Shown here: piece by piece, positions 8,438 through 17,173 of the stretch | How the letters are laid out: every line of letters begins with the position of its first letter | Position numbering within the stretch: the stretch's first letter is position 1 | Origin: an uncultured Prevotella sp. | GTDB taxonomy: Bacteria > Bacteroidota > Bacteroidia > Bacteroidales > Bacteroidaceae | Direction: 5' to 3' | Length of the DNA stretch: 64,000 nucleotides | Assembly (NCBI GenBank): GCA_937895845.1 | Contig: CALBLK010000030.1 | Location: forward strand, 22,375 to 86,374 | Position numbers and translations under genes: made by a program | Notes under the pieces: model-generated | Database searches by the model: none | Told to the model about the DNA's origin: nothing | What the model saw: only the letters and a program-made list of their open reading frames with translations

Positions 8438-9316
8438 TCATATTCCAAGGGGGTTGATGAAACTGTAAGCCTGCCTCACCTTGTTTTCCACGCCCTCGGC
8501 CGAGTAGTCGCCGCTAACATCTGCCAGGGCGTCGGGGTTGAGTTCCAGCACTTTCTGCATATCTTCCTGCGCGCCCTTGGTGTCACCCTGCTCATATTTC
8601 ACCTGTCCGCGCTCTTTGAATGCCTCGATGGAGAAAGGGTTTACCTCTGTCACCTTATTATATAGGGCAATGGCTGCGGCTGCATGGCCGGCCTTGTGCT
8701 CCACTCTCGCCTTGAGCAGCAGCACGTCCTCGTTGTCGCCATAACGCTCCAGCAGACTGTCGGCATCCTTGGCGGCCCCTTTCACGTCGCCCATTGACAG
8801 CAATGTCTTGCCCCGCAGCAACAGGGCGTCGCCGAAGTTGGCATTCAGGGTGGCCGCCTTGGTGAGCAGGGCGACCGCCTGGATGGGGTTGCCCTGTCCG
8901 ATAGCGGCCTGGGCGCTGAGAAAGCACGTGTCGGCATTGTTGCCATCCAGGGCCTGGGCCTTGGCGCAGGCCTCCTCCATTGTGGCATAGTCCTCGGCCA
9001 TATAGGCCACGCGGGCCAGCTGCTGCACCACGGCCACATTGTCGGGTGCGGCCTCTGCCAGCAGCCGCAGCTGCGCCATGGCTGCGCCAAAGTCGCCCCG
9101 CTTCACCTGGGCGCGGGCCAGATAGTCGCGCACCTCGGGGTCATCCTTCAGCTGGAGGGCCTTCTCGTAGCATTTCACGGCATAGTCAAACTGTCCCATG
9201 CGGGCCGCTTTCACTCCGTCATACTTGAACATGTCAAAGCTGCGCGCCTCTTCATTCTTCTGTTTTTCCTCGGGCGACGGTTCCTGCCCCCCGAACAATG
9301 CGTTCCAAAATCCCAT
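8438..9316 (-). CDS. Tetratricopeptide repeat protein
   Basis: A 292-residue cytosolic protein with no signal peptide or membrane helix. From residue ~30 on it is built of TPR helices: a unit around AARMGQFDYAVKCYEKALQL, further ones around VKRGDFGAAMAQLRLL and IGQGNPIQAVALLTKA, and a last one at YEQGDTKGAQEDMQKVLEL. TPRs bind other proteins, so it probably acts as an adaptor; the partner is unknown. It is the last gene of the minus-strand run that starts at pepC but is separated from the glycosyltransferases by 112 bp, where I see no clear promoter. It could belong to that transcript or be separate. Confidence 0.75.
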   Translation of the reverse strand: MGFWNALFGGQEPSPEEKQKNEEARSFDMFKYDGVKAARMGQFDYAVKCYEKALQLKDDPEVRDYLARAQVKRGDFGAAMAQLRLLAEAAPDNVAVVQQLARVAYMAEDYATMEEACAKAQALDGNNADTCFLSAQAAIGQGNPIQAVALLTKAATLNANFGDALLLRGKTLLSMGDVKGAAKDADSLLERYGDNEDVLLLKARVEHKAGHAAAAIALYNKVTEVNPFSIEAFKERGQVKYEQGDTKGAQEDMQKVLELNPDALADVSGDYSAEGVENKVRQAYSFINPLGI

Positions 9317-9428
9317 ATTTATTTGCTTCTTAATTGAATGTAAGTAGGTGTTCTTAATTGTCTGTTCTGTGCAGGCCGGCGCTCGTTGCGCATTGAAATG
9401 AAGCTGTTGCCTTCATCCCCTTCCCCTG

Positions 9429-10277
9429 TCACTTTATGATGTTGTCTGCCGTGTCCTCGTAATGGCTCTGCTTGTGAAACAAGCCGGCCAGCCGCTTGGA
9501 CTGCACGCGCACCCGCTCGGCAAGAATGCTGGCCATCGGACGCTCGCCCAGCGTGCCGTAGCCTGTCACAGGGCGTGCCTTGCGGCTGTAAAGGAACACT
9601 ATCCGGCCAAACCTTTTCAGTCCCAGGGCCAGCGATCCGTCCTCGCCCCTGCGGATGTCAGTGCGCAGCCCAACCTGCCGCGCGCAGTCTGTCCTGAAGG
9701 CCATCGTCATGCCCCGTACGCACAGCTCGGGACGCTTGAAGTGCTGCAGCCACAGAAACGCGTCACGCACCAGTTCGAACAGGTGCAGCCCCATGGCCGA
9801 GTGCCGCGTGTCGGGGTAGAAGCTCCAGAAAGTACCCACGCACACGTTTCCGCTACGTTCCAGCTTCCCCATCATCTTGTCTACATAGCACTTGGGGTAC
9901 ATCGTGTCCGCATCGATGAAGAAATGGTACTTGCCCCGGGCTTTCTCCAGTCCGCACCGTCTTGCAAATCCCGGACTCTTCCGCGGCTCGTCGAAGCAGT
10001 CCACGCCAAGGGCCTTGAACACTTCGCCTGTCCCGTCGGCAGAGCTGTTGTTGACTCCCAGTATTTCCACCGGGTACTTTGTCTCCATTTCGCTCAGCGA
10101 CCACAGGCACGCTGCCAGGCGGCACTCCTCGTTGTGTGCTATCACAACCAGCGACACCACCGGCGCTGTTGTCTTCTTGCGGCGTATGTTTTCCCTTATC
10201 ACCGTCTTTGTCTGCTGGGGCACATCCTTGAACGGCATCCCATAGACTGACAGATATTTGTCAAACCACTTTGTCAT
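9429..10277 (-). CDS. Family 2 glycosyltransferase
   Basis: A 282-residue GT-A enzyme without membrane helices. The nucleotide-sugar half begins at VSLVVIAHNEECRL, with NNSSADGTGEV and the metal-binding FIDADTMYP (DxD-type). The acceptor half contains MTMAFRTD and RRGEDGSLAL, the usual ED base region of GT2 enzymes. It overlaps the preceding GT14 gene by 4 bp, so it is translationally coupled to it. The sugar and acceptor cannot be read from sequence; the cluster suggests assembly of a surface glycan or lipid-linked saccharide. Confidence 0.85.
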   Translation of the reverse strand: MTKWFDKYLSVYGMPFKDVPQQTKTVIRENIRRKKTTAPVVSLVVIAHNEECRLAACLWSLSEMETKYPVEILGVNNSSADGTGEVFKALGVDCFDEPRKSPGFARRCGLEKARGKYHFFIDADTMYPKCYVDKMMGKLERSGNVCVGTFWSFYPDTRHSAMGLHLFELVRDAFLWLQHFKRPELCVRGMTMAFRTDCARQVGLRTDIRRGEDGSLALGLKRFGRIVFLYSRKARPVTGYGTLGERPMASILAERVRVQSKRLAGLFHKQSHYEDTADNIIK

Positions 10278-11317
10278 ACTGTGTCTGCTTGCTCTTTTTC
10301 CTCCTTGTCATGAGTGGTCACGCCGTTCTCTCCAGGTTGCTTCACGGGCTGGGCGCCCGGATTGGGGCTGCCGCCGCCAACGGCACTTGCGATGCGGCTG
10401 ACCAGCGCCTTGTTGCTGCCGCTGAACTTCCGGGCAAACAGGTACTCCGATTCCAGCAGTTCGTCAGCATCTTCGTCCTGCCATGTGTAGGGCTCTCCAC
10501 GCCGCTGCTGCTCCCTGGAGGCCCGCTTGAAGTCGATGAAGCGCATGCAGCTGCGGATGCCGTTGTCCAGGTCGAAGATGCGGGCCTTGAACACCGGGTT
10601 GGAGATGAGCAGCGACTGCTTGTACATCTCGTCGGCACACGAGGTGTGGGCAAACCGGCGGTTAATGAACTTTTCGTTGGCTATCAGGTAGGACACGGCT
10701 TCCTCGGTGAGCGACACCCAGTTGTGACCGGTGCGGAATGTCAGTTCGTTGCCGCGTGAGAAATGCAGTGCGTCCTGTATCTTCAGGGCGGCGTGGCGGA
10801 CAAGCTGCGCCGCGACCACTTTCCACCGTGGCTCAAAGGGGCAGCGGAAGTTCCACCGCATCAGGAAATAGTAGCGCCGGCGCTTGCGCTCGGTGTCTGC
10901 CTTGATATAGTCTGTGCGGTCGAAGAATCCGATGAACTCGCGGCCCTCGTGCCCGTCGAAGAAGCGGTGGATGTAGTCCTGGCTCTTGATGGGCAGGTCG
11001 ACTCCCGACAGTTTGTGGTAGTACTGGTAGGGGCCGTGCCGGTGGGCCTCCTTGAACAGTGCCATCTCGCTGTACACCTGGCTGACATCGCCCCACCGCA
11101 CGTCATAGCGTGTTGGGGTGAAGCGCAAGGCAGACCGCTGTGGCTGGTAGAGCTGTGGCCATGCCTTTACTTTCTTGTCAATGTGCAGGTAGATGTCGTT
11201 TCGCTCGTCGTCCAGCAGTGAGAGCAGCACGTTCAGCAGCCCCCATTCGTTGTGGGCCATGATGAGGTATGCGTGTCTGTGGTTGTCTGTCGCTTTTGCC
11301 ATTTTCTTGTCGGTCAA
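10274..11317 (-). CDS. Family 14 (core-2/I-branching type) glycosyltransferase
   Basis: A 347-residue enzyme resembling bacterial beta-1,6-N-acetylglucosaminyl or xylosyl transferases of GT14: HAYLIMAHNEW at the start, DIYLHIDKK, FKEAHRHGPYQYYHKLSGVDLPI, FTGHNW-like FRTGHNWVSL, and a C-terminal Cys/Asp region (TSCADEMYKQSLL). The last ~25 residues are low-complexity Gly/Pro/Gln. It overlaps GT4 upstream and GT2 downstream by 4 bp each. GT14 is usually a branching family, so this gene may add branches to the glycan. Substrate unknown. Confidence 0.85.
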   Translation of the reverse strand: MTDKKMAKATDNHRHAYLIMAHNEWGLLNVLLSLLDDERNDIYLHIDKKVKAWPQLYQPQRSALRFTPTRYDVRWGDVSQVYSEMALFKEAHRHGPYQYYHKLSGVDLPIKSQDYIHRFFDGHEGREFIGFFDRTDYIKADTERKRRRYYFLMRWNFRCPFEPRWKVVAAQLVRHAALKIQDALHFSRGNELTFRTGHNWVSLTEEAVSYLIANEKFINRRFAHTSCADEMYKQSLLISNPVFKARIFDLDNGIRSCMRFIDFKRASREQQRRGEPYTWQDEDADELLESEYLFARKFSGSNKALVSRIASAVGGGSPNPGAQPVKQPGENGVTTHDKEEKEQADTV

Positions 11318-12459
11318 GTGCTGAGTAGGTTTTCAAACAGGTTTGTCCATGCTGCCATCACCTTGTCCTTGGTGAACAGGGCCGCCTTTTCCCGGGCGCG
11401 GGCGCTCATCGCCTCGCGGATGTCGCTGTTGTCAATGAGCCGTTCCATGCACGCGGCCAGCTGGCTGACGTTGCCATTCTCCACCAAGAGGCCATTTTCG
11501 CCGTCGTTGATGATGTCGCCCGGGCCGTAGGGACAGTCGAACGACACGCAGGGCAGTCCGCACGCCATGGCTTCGACAAGCACGAGTCCCCATCCCTCGT
11601 AGCGCGAGCTCATCACAAAGAAGGCGCTGTTCATGTACGCGCTGTATATGTCGTCAGTGGCGCCCATAAAGGTCATCGTGCCCGCTATGCCCAGTTGCCG
11701 GGTCAGTGCTTGCAGCCTTTCCCGGTCGCCTCCGTCACCAAACACGGCGATTGACCAGTCGGGGTGTCTCGGGGCCACCTCTTGCCAGGCCTCGGCCAGC
11801 AGGTCGAATCCCTTTTGCGGATGAAGCCGCCCCACGGCTATAATGCGCTTGGGCCTCATGGCAGTGGGGGGGACGGTGTCCGGGTACGCGGTCAGCGCAT
11901 TGGGAATGACGGTGAGGTTGGTGTATCCCTTCCACTCGCGCCGGTCGTTCTCAGTGAGCACCACCACCCGTGCCGCCTTTCTCGCCTTCCTCAGACTGCG
12001 TGCCATCACCCATTTCTGTATCCACCGTTGCAGCTTTGGGGCTGACCTTGAAAAAATCGACACCTCTTTCCTGTACACATGCGATTCCACCACGCAGCGG
12101 TAAGGCAGGTCCAGCAGGAAGTCCAGGTGGAGTATTTCATACGTTGAGAACACCACCACGTCGGCCCTGAGGGCGTCCAAGGTGGCAGTCAGCTTCTTTT
12201 TGAAAGCCCTGCGCATGCGGAGATAGGACAAGCCCCGCCCTGGCAGGGGCTGCGCGTACAGGGTGAAGAAGCGAAAGTCCAGGCTGACACGGCGTACTTT
12301 GTCCGACAGGGGAAAGGCGGGCCGGTGGCTTCCCTGCTCGTAGGTGATGAAGGTGACATCATATCCGGCCACGTCTGCCAGGTAGTTCATCTTGTCACTG
12401 AAGATTCTCTCCATCCCTCCCTTTGCGGCAAACACTCTGAGTATATAGACTATTTTCAT
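11314..12459 (-). CDS. Family 4 glycosyltransferase
   Basis: A 381-residue GT-B retaining transferase. The N-terminal acceptor domain begins VYILRVFAAKGGMERIF. The C-terminal nucleotide-sugar domain starts at IIAVGRLHPQKGFDLL and contains SSRYEGWGLVLVEAMACGLP, the family E-x7-E signature. There is no membrane segment. It lies 10 nt after the previous transferase and overlaps GT14 by 4 bp. Close in type to GalNAc/Gal or mannosyl transferases of surface polysaccharide clusters, but specificity is not readable. Confidence 0.88.
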   Translation of the reverse strand: MKIVYILRVFAAKGGMERIFSDKMNYLADVAGYDVTFITYEQGSHRPAFPLSDKVRRVSLDFRFFTLYAQPLPGRGLSYLRMRRAFKKKLTATLDALRADVVVFSTYEILHLDFLLDLPYRCVVESHVYRKEVSIFSRSAPKLQRWIQKWVMARSLRKARKAARVVVLTENDRREWKGYTNLTVIPNALTAYPDTVPPTAMRPKRIIAVGRLHPQKGFDLLAEAWQEVAPRHPDWSIAVFGDGGDRERLQALTRQLGIAGTMTFMGATDDIYSAYMNSAFFVMSSRYEGWGLVLVEAMACGLPCVSFDCPYGPGDIINDGENGLLVENGNVSQLAACMERLIDNSDIREAMSARAREKAALFTKDKVMAAWTNLFENLLST

Positions 12460-12469
12460 GGGTATGTGC

Positions 12470-13657
12470 TCAAGATTGTTCTAACCCGTCCGTCTGAAGC
12501 AACGCCGCAACGGCGCTGACCACCTGTCCCATCTGGACTTTCCAAGACAGACGGGCCACGCTGCTGCGGATGTCGCCGGGATTCCACTCGCGGCTGTCGG
12601 CAAAGCGGATGAGCTGCCCGATGTCAATCGGTGTCTCGTCGGCCGGCACTTTCAGCACATAGGGCTGGGTGTCGAAGTCGCTGTCGCACTCGCTGTACAC
12701 AAAGGGGATGCCCCGGGTGGCATATTCACGGTTCTTCAGAGTCTTGATGTGGGTGATGCCGCTGCGGTGGCGGGCCAGCGAGCCGATGGCCAGCTGGCAC
12801 CGGGCGAACACGCTGTCAAGTGCAGTGCCGAACAGCGGACCGTGGAAAATCACGTGTCCGTGCAGGCCATAGCGGTCAACCAGCGTCTGAAAGCCCTCCT
12901 GCTTGGAGTTGCCGTACATATAGGGGGCGTCAACGCCGCCCACAATGTGGAAACAGACATCGCGCGGTATCCGTCCGTTCCGCCGCGCCTCTTGGTAATA
13001 AAGGCCCATTCCGGCTATCAGGCGGTCGAACCCATGCCAGCTGTGTACCTCGGCCACACCGATGAGGTGCAGCGGATTGGGTGCCGCGGGGAATGGGGCG
13101 TGCAGGGGCGTGCTGTCAAAGTCCACGCCGTTACTGATTCTGATGGTCTGCCGGCCGAAGATTTGCGACGCATCCGAGAAGGTGACAATCGCGCTCATCT
13201 GTCTGGCCAGACTGTGGCGGAACAGGCGGTCTATCCAGAAGCCCATGCGCATGGAGAGGGCCATGTCGCTGGTGTACTCCGCGTCATAGGGGTAGGTGGG
13301 TATCTCGGTCACTGTGGGTATGCCGGCCTGGCGCAGCTTTCTGAACAGCGACACCAGCCAGGGGCTGGCATTGTGGAAGCTGCGGGCGTAGACCAGCTCT
13401 ATGCTCTCGCGCCGACAGTAGTCCAGCACGCAGCGGTAGCCCAAGCGCTGGCGGATGGCGGCCAGCCGCCCCAAGCCATAGTCTTGGATGACGCGGTCAT
13501 CCACATAGCGGCAGCGGTGGCCTTCGGGCGAAAAGCCATAGTGGCACAGCCGTACGTCGTGGCCGTTCTCCCGCAGGCCTTTCACCTGGCTGTATATCTT
13601 CTTGCTGATGCCGCTGTACTCGGAAAAGCCGTGGTACGCCAAAAACAGTATTCTCAT
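12470..13657 (-). CDS. GT4-like glycosyltransferase
   Basis: A 395-residue GT-B type protein beginning MRILFLAYHGFSEYSGISKK. The N-terminal domain contains LVYARSFHNASPWL and EIPTYPYDAEY; the C-terminal domain has ISNGVDFD (the usual hinge motif), LIGVAEVHSWHGFDRLI and VIFHGPLFGTALDSVF. The usual E-x7-E is replaced by HIKTLKNREYATRGIP, where Lys/Glu occupy the phosphate-contact position, so it is a divergent member. An upstream GTG (13696) would overlap the pepC stop, but ATG 13657 matches family N-termini better. It lies 35 nt after pepC. Confidence 0.8.
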   Translation of the reverse strand: MRILFLAYHGFSEYSGISKKIYSQVKGLRENGHDVRLCHYGFSPEGHRCRYVDDRVIQDYGLGRLAAIRQRLGYRCVLDYCRRESIELVYARSFHNASPWLVSLFRKLRQAGIPTVTEIPTYPYDAEYTSDMALSMRMGFWIDRLFRHSLARQMSAIVTFSDASQIFGRQTIRISNGVDFDSTPLHAPFPAAPNPLHLIGVAEVHSWHGFDRLIAGMGLYYQEARRNGRIPRDVCFHIVGGVDAPYMYGNSKQEGFQTLVDRYGLHGHVIFHGPLFGTALDSVFARCQLAIGSLARHRSGITHIKTLKNREYATRGIPFVYSECDSDFDTQPYVLKVPADETPIDIGQLIRFADSREWNPGDIRSSVARLSWKVQMGQVVSAVAALLQTDGLEQS

Positions 13658-13692
13658 AGCCCGCACTGTCTCACCTGTTGTCTCGTGCCATC

Positions 13693-15093
13693 TCACTCAT
13701 CGGCCTGGAACAGGGGGTCTTCGGGCATCACCATCTCGGCCTTCTGCTCGCTGAGCTTGAGGATGTCGGCCGGCACATAGCGTTTGTCTACCACCAGGCG
13801 GAACATATACTCACGCATCCAGCGGTCGGTCATCACCATGCAGCCTTTCTGTCCCCAGCTGCTTCCCCAGCTGTTCTCCACCTTCCACTTCAGGGCCTTG
13901 CCCTGCGCGTCAAGGTCAACGGCGGCAAGGGTCATGGCGTGGGTCGAGCCGCTGTCGAAGGTGCTGATGCGCTCGGCCTTGTCCATGCCGAAGGTGGTGC
14001 CGAACAGCGAGCCGTAGTCAAAGTTCTCTGTGTCACCGTAGCCGCGCTTGCGGTCGAGCATCTTCCCCACATCGTAGGAGCTGTACATCTTGTGCCCGCC
14101 CTTGAGCGATGCGATGGCCAGCCGCTCTATGTCGTCCATCGTGAGGTTGAGATACTTCCAGTTGTGGCCGTCGTAGGTGTGGCGGTCGTACTCCACCTCG
14201 TAGGTCTTGTTGTAGGGGCGGCGCGGGTCGTTCATCACCATGATGAAGGTGCCGTTGATGGGTCCGCCCACCACCTCGCTGAAAAACGATTGGGGGGTGT
14301 AGCGTTTGCAGACCGTAACCGTGCGCCCGTTCTTGTTCTTAAAGGCGTAGTCAAACTGTGCCGGTGGCTCGCCGATGGTCATGGCCAGCATCTTGTAGAC
14401 GGTGCCCAGCATGCGCGTCTTCTCGGCATTGATGGCACTGGCCTTCTTGCCTTCGGCCACCATCTTGCGCAACTGCAGCCCATACTCGCGCAGCTTTGAC
14501 GCCACCAGGCGCGACATCCGGCTGGTGTTGTCGCTCGAATAGGTCTCGGGCATCACTGACTGGGGCACCAGCCCGTACTTGTCGGCCAGGTCGGCCACAC
14601 CGCAAAAGGTGCCGCCGTCGCTGATGGGGTTCTTGAAGAAGAACTGCACGCGCTGGTCGTCTATGGGCTTCTTGCCGGTGTCAACGACACCTTGCAGGAA
14701 GAGGTTGGCCTTTTCCAGCTGGTCGTAGAAGAAGAGGTAGGCCTGCGAGAACTCCACGCGCAGCGAGTCGGTACGCTTGGCGAAGTTGGCCTTGAGCACG
14801 TTCATGCCGCTGAACATCCAGCAGCGGCCGCTGCTCTGCTGGTCGGTGATGGTCTGCCCGGGTGTCTCCACACTGAACTGGGTGTCTATCTCGCCGGCAT
14901 TGTTGCGGTTCTTGGCCAGGTTGTCTATCGGGTTGGCTGCAATGGCGTTGGCCAGGGCCTTGTCGGCCACGGTCATTTTCTGCGCCTTGCGGATGTCTCT
15001 GAGCATTTGCTCGGATATGCCTCCTCCTACTGTCTGGGCGATAGCGGACGTGGCGATGGTCATCGCCGCGGCAAATAACAGTTTTCTTTTCAT
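13693..15093 (-). CDS. Secreted C1-family peptidase (bleomycin hydrolase/aminopeptidase C type)
   Basis: This 466-residue enzyme has a cleavable signal peptide (~20 residues ending at ATSAIAQ), so it acts in the periplasm or outside, unlike the cytosolic bleomycin hydrolases. The catalytic triad is visible: Cys91 in SSGRCWMFSG, His385 in SGSTHAMTLAAV and Asn407 in KVENSWGSSWG. A typical BLMH feature is the C-terminal tail that enters the active site; here the tail is longer and acidic. It is first in the run of glycosyltransferase genes, with a 35-nt gap, so cotranscription is likely though no functional tie is obvious. Confidence 0.9.
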   Translation of the reverse strand: MKRKLLFAAAMTIATSAIAQTVGGGISEQMLRDIRKAQKMTVADKALANAIAANPIDNLAKNRNNAGEIDTQFSVETPGQTITDQQSSGRCWMFSGMNVLKANFAKRTDSLRVEFSQAYLFFYDQLEKANLFLQGVVDTGKKPIDDQRVQFFFKNPISDGGTFCGVADLADKYGLVPQSVMPETYSSDNTSRMSRLVASKLREYGLQLRKMVAEGKKASAINAEKTRMLGTVYKMLAMTIGEPPAQFDYAFKNKNGRTVTVCKRYTPQSFFSEVVGGPINGTFIMVMNDPRRPYNKTYEVEYDRHTYDGHNWKYLNLTMDDIERLAIASLKGGHKMYSSYDVGKMLDRKRGYGDTENFDYGSLFGTTFGMDKAERISTFDSGSTHAMTLAAVDLDAQGKALKWKVENSWGSSWGQKGCMVMTDRWMREYMFRLVVDKRYVPADILKLSEQKAEMVMPEDPLFQADE

Positions 15094-15206
15094 TTTTTGT
15101 CCTCGGTCGTTTATTGTCTGTTGTCTTGTTTGTTTATTTAGCTATACTTATATAATAATGGTATGCTTAGGTAACAGCTTGTGAAACACGCATTGCTTCA
15201 CATCGA

Positions 15207-15214
15207 CAAAGTTA
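15207..15214 (-). promoter_or_regulatory. Likely -7 box of the pepC promoter
   Basis: TAACTTTG on the minus strand fits TAnnTTTG; no clear TTTG lies 19-20 bp upstream. It would give a 5' leader of roughly 105 nt. The rest of 15094-15343 is AT-rich and shows no other structure to me. Confidence 0.45.
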
Positions 15215-15319
15215 GCGAAAAAATTCCGAACGGCACCCCATCTGAATGTCTAAAAACACCTTTTTATTCTCCAAAAAGTCGGATATAAACGGCAGAATCA
15301 AAAAATATACTGCATAATC

Positions 15320-15351
15320 TTGGCCTATCAGGAATAAAAACAGTACCTTTG
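15320..15351 (+). promoter_or_regulatory. Promoter of the small outer-membrane protein gene
   Basis: TTGG (15320-15323), 20 bp, TACCTTTG (15344-15351). Good fit to the Bacteroidetes consensus with one mismatch in the upstream box. Start expected near 15357, a ~43-nt leader. Confidence 0.7.
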
Positions 15352-15399
15352 CACACGTTATTTAAACACTAAATTACAAATTTTAAAAAACTGAAAATT

Positions 15400-15936
15400 A
15401 TGAAAAAGTTTTTCATGATGGCTGCTCTCGCAGTCGCTTCTATGACTGCCAGCGCACAGATTTACGTTGGTGGGTCTCTCGGCTACAATTCTGTAAAGGC
15501 CACTGAGGATGCTGAAAAGACTTCAACTTTCTCTATCAAGCCTGAGGTTGGCTACAACCTCGACGAGAACTGGGCTGTTGGTATCCAGCTGGGTTATACA
15601 AGTGCTGATGACGGTAAATCCACTGTAAGTGAGTTTGAGATTGCTCCGTATGCCCGTTACACTTTCGCCAAGAGCGGCATTGCCTCTTTCTTCGTTGACG
15701 GTGGCATCCAGTATGTTTCTCTCGGTTCCGATGCCAAGGGCTCTACTTTCGGCGTTGGCTTCCGCCCCGGTGTGAAGATTGCCGCTTCTGAAAAGGTTGA
15801 TCTCGTTGCAAAGCTCGGCTACTTAGGCTACAAGTCTGCCAACGACGATGCCCAGGTTGCCGGTTATGCCAAGGAGCAGATTGGCTTTAACATTGACAAC
15901 ACCAGCCTGGAGTTCGGTGTGTTCTTTAACTTCTAA
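15400..15936 (+). CDS. Small outer-membrane beta-barrel protein
   Basis: A 178-residue protein with a signal peptide (MKKFFMMAALAVASMTASAQ) and a mature part of alternating hydrophobic/polar strands (IYVGGSLGYNS, WAVGIQLGYTS, FEIAPYARYTF, FGVGFRPGVKI, LVAKLGYLGYKS). It ends in LEFGVFFNF, a terminal aromatic as in barrel proteins recognised by BamA. The size suggests eight strands, like OmpA/OmpX-type or PorT-like barrels, without a peptidoglycan-binding domain. The codon use (many Ct-ending codons) looks like that of a highly expressed gene. It has its own promoter and a strong terminator. Function unknown; structural porin-like or adhesion roles are possible. Confidence 0.85.
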   Translation: MKKFFMMAALAVASMTASAQIYVGGSLGYNSVKATEDAEKTSTFSIKPEVGYNLDENWAVGIQLGYTSADDGKSTVSEFEIAPYARYTFAKSGIASFFVDGGIQYVSLGSDAKGSTFGVGFRPGVKIAASEKVDLVAKLGYLGYKSANDDAQVAGYAKEQIGFNIDNTSLEFGVFFNF

Positions 15937-15960
15937 TCAAGTCGACAGACGAACAAAACT

Positions 15961-16003
15961 AAAAAAAATGCGTCCGGCCAACATGGCCGGACGCATTTTT
16001 TTT
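15961..16003. terminator. Bidirectional intrinsic terminator
   Basis: A 13-bp GC-rich stem (15968-15980 with 15984-15996, 3-nt loop), flanked by A7 on the left and T7 on the right, so it can end the barrel-protein transcript and stop readthrough from the opposite strand. Confidence 0.93.
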
Positions 16004-16053
16004 ATGCATAGTTACTGTTTGTCCAAGACAAGGAGCAACGTTATCATAAAATA

Positions 16054-16090
16054 CCTCCTGCACAAGAACAAAGGCTTGTGCGGGGGGAGG
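16054..16090 (-). terminator. Terminator of the sppA-lpxK-punA-thiL operon
   Basis: The 7-bp arms GCACAAG and CTTGTGC are extended by CCTCC/GGAGG across a small bulge, and the minus strand continues TATTTTAT. It lies 16 nt after the thiL stop. Confidence 0.65.
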
Positions 16091-16105
16091 AGAAGAGGGT
16101 GGGGG

Positions 16106-17173
16106 CTATTTCTTCAGCGGGTTCCAGCCCTGCGCCTTCAGGTCGAACTCGTTGCCGTCGCGGGTGACCAGCACCCGTCCGAGGCTCTCCTTTGTGATGT
16201 GCCCGATGAGCTTCACGTCGTTCAGCGTCTCTATCTTGGCGAGGTCGCCAATGGGCACGGTGAAGAGCAGCTCGTAGTCCTCGCCGCCGTTCAGCGCGCA
16301 GGTGGTCACGTTCATGTTCAGCTCCTCGGCCATCACCGCCGTCTGGTAGTCGACGGGCAGGTTCTTCTCAAAGATGCGGCACCCCACATGGCTCTGGGTG
16401 CAGATGTGTATCAGCTCGCTCGACAGGCCGTCGCTCACGTCTATCATGGCCGTGGGGCGGATGCCGGCCTCCCGCAGCTGTGCGATGATGTCACCCCTGG
16501 CCTCGGCCTTGAGCTGCCGTTGCAGCAGATACTCCTTGCCGGCAAAGTCGGGCTGGAAGTCGCTTAGCTCCTTGAGTGCCCGCCGGTCTCCCCTCCGCTT
16601 GGCCTCGTTCACCTGCTGGTAGTACACGCTCTTCTCGCGCTCCAGCAGCTGCAGGCCCATATAGGCCGCGCCGAGGTCGCCCGTCACGCAGACAAGGTCG
16701 GTCTCCCTGGCCCCGTGGCGGTAGACGATGTCCTCGCGGCTGGCCTCGCCGATGCAGGTGATGCTGATGGCCAGCCCGGTGTAGGAGGAGGTGGTGTCGC
16801 CGCCAACGATGTCAACCTGCCATTTGTTGCAGGCCGCCCTCAGCCCCTCGTAGAACAGCTCGATGTCCTCAACGGTGAACCGCTTGCTCAGCGCCAGGCT
16901 CACCGTGAGCTGGCGCGGCGTCCCGTTCATGGCAAACACGTCGCTGATGTTGACCATGGCCGACTTGTAGCCAAGGTTTCTGAGGTCGGTGTAGGTCAGG
17001 TCAAAGTGTACGCCCTCCATCAGCATGTCCGTGGTGACGAGCACCGCCTTGCCCCCATAGTCGAGCACGGCGCAGTCATCGCCAACGCCCTGCACGGTAG
17101 AGGCGTTCCGGGGCTTGAGGTCTTTGGTGAGCCGGTCAATCAGGCCGAACTCACCAATTTGCGATATGTCCAT
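16106..17173 (-). CDS. thiL: Thiamine-monophosphate kinase
   Basis: A 355-residue cytosolic enzyme phosphorylating thiamine phosphate to the diphosphate cofactor. Family features in order: IGEFGLIDRL, GVGDDCAVLDYG (Mg/ATP site), VTTDMLMEGVHFDL, DVFAMNGTPR, VGGDTT, VTGDLGAAYMGL, and MIDVSDGLSSELIHI. The length is normal to slightly long. The start codon directly abuts the punA stop, so it is the last gene of the operon. Purine phosphorylase and thiL are not pathway partners; the linkage is probably organisational. Confidence 0.95.
   Translation of the reverse strand: MDISQIGEFGLIDRLTKDLKPRNASTVQGVGDDCAVLDYGGKAVLVTTDMLMEGVHFDLTYTDLRNLGYKSAMVNISDVFAMNGTPRQLTVSLALSKRFTVEDIELFYEGLRAACNKWQVDIVGGDTTSSYTGLAISITCIGEASREDIVYRHGARETDLVCVTGDLGAAYMGLQLLEREKSVYYQQVNEAKRRGDRRALKELSDFQPDFAGKEYLLQRQLKAEARGDIIAQLREAGIRPTAMIDVSDGLSSELIHICTQSHVGCRIFEKNLPVDYQTAVMAEELNMNVTTCALNGGEDYELLFTVPIGDLAKIETLNDVKLIGHITKESLGRVLVTRDGNEFDLKAQGWNPLKK

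Noticed and set aside
13658..13696. GTG start at 13696 for the GT4-like gene
   Set aside because: It would overlap the pepC stop and add 13 residues unlike the family; ATG 13657 gives the usual MRILFLAYHG start.
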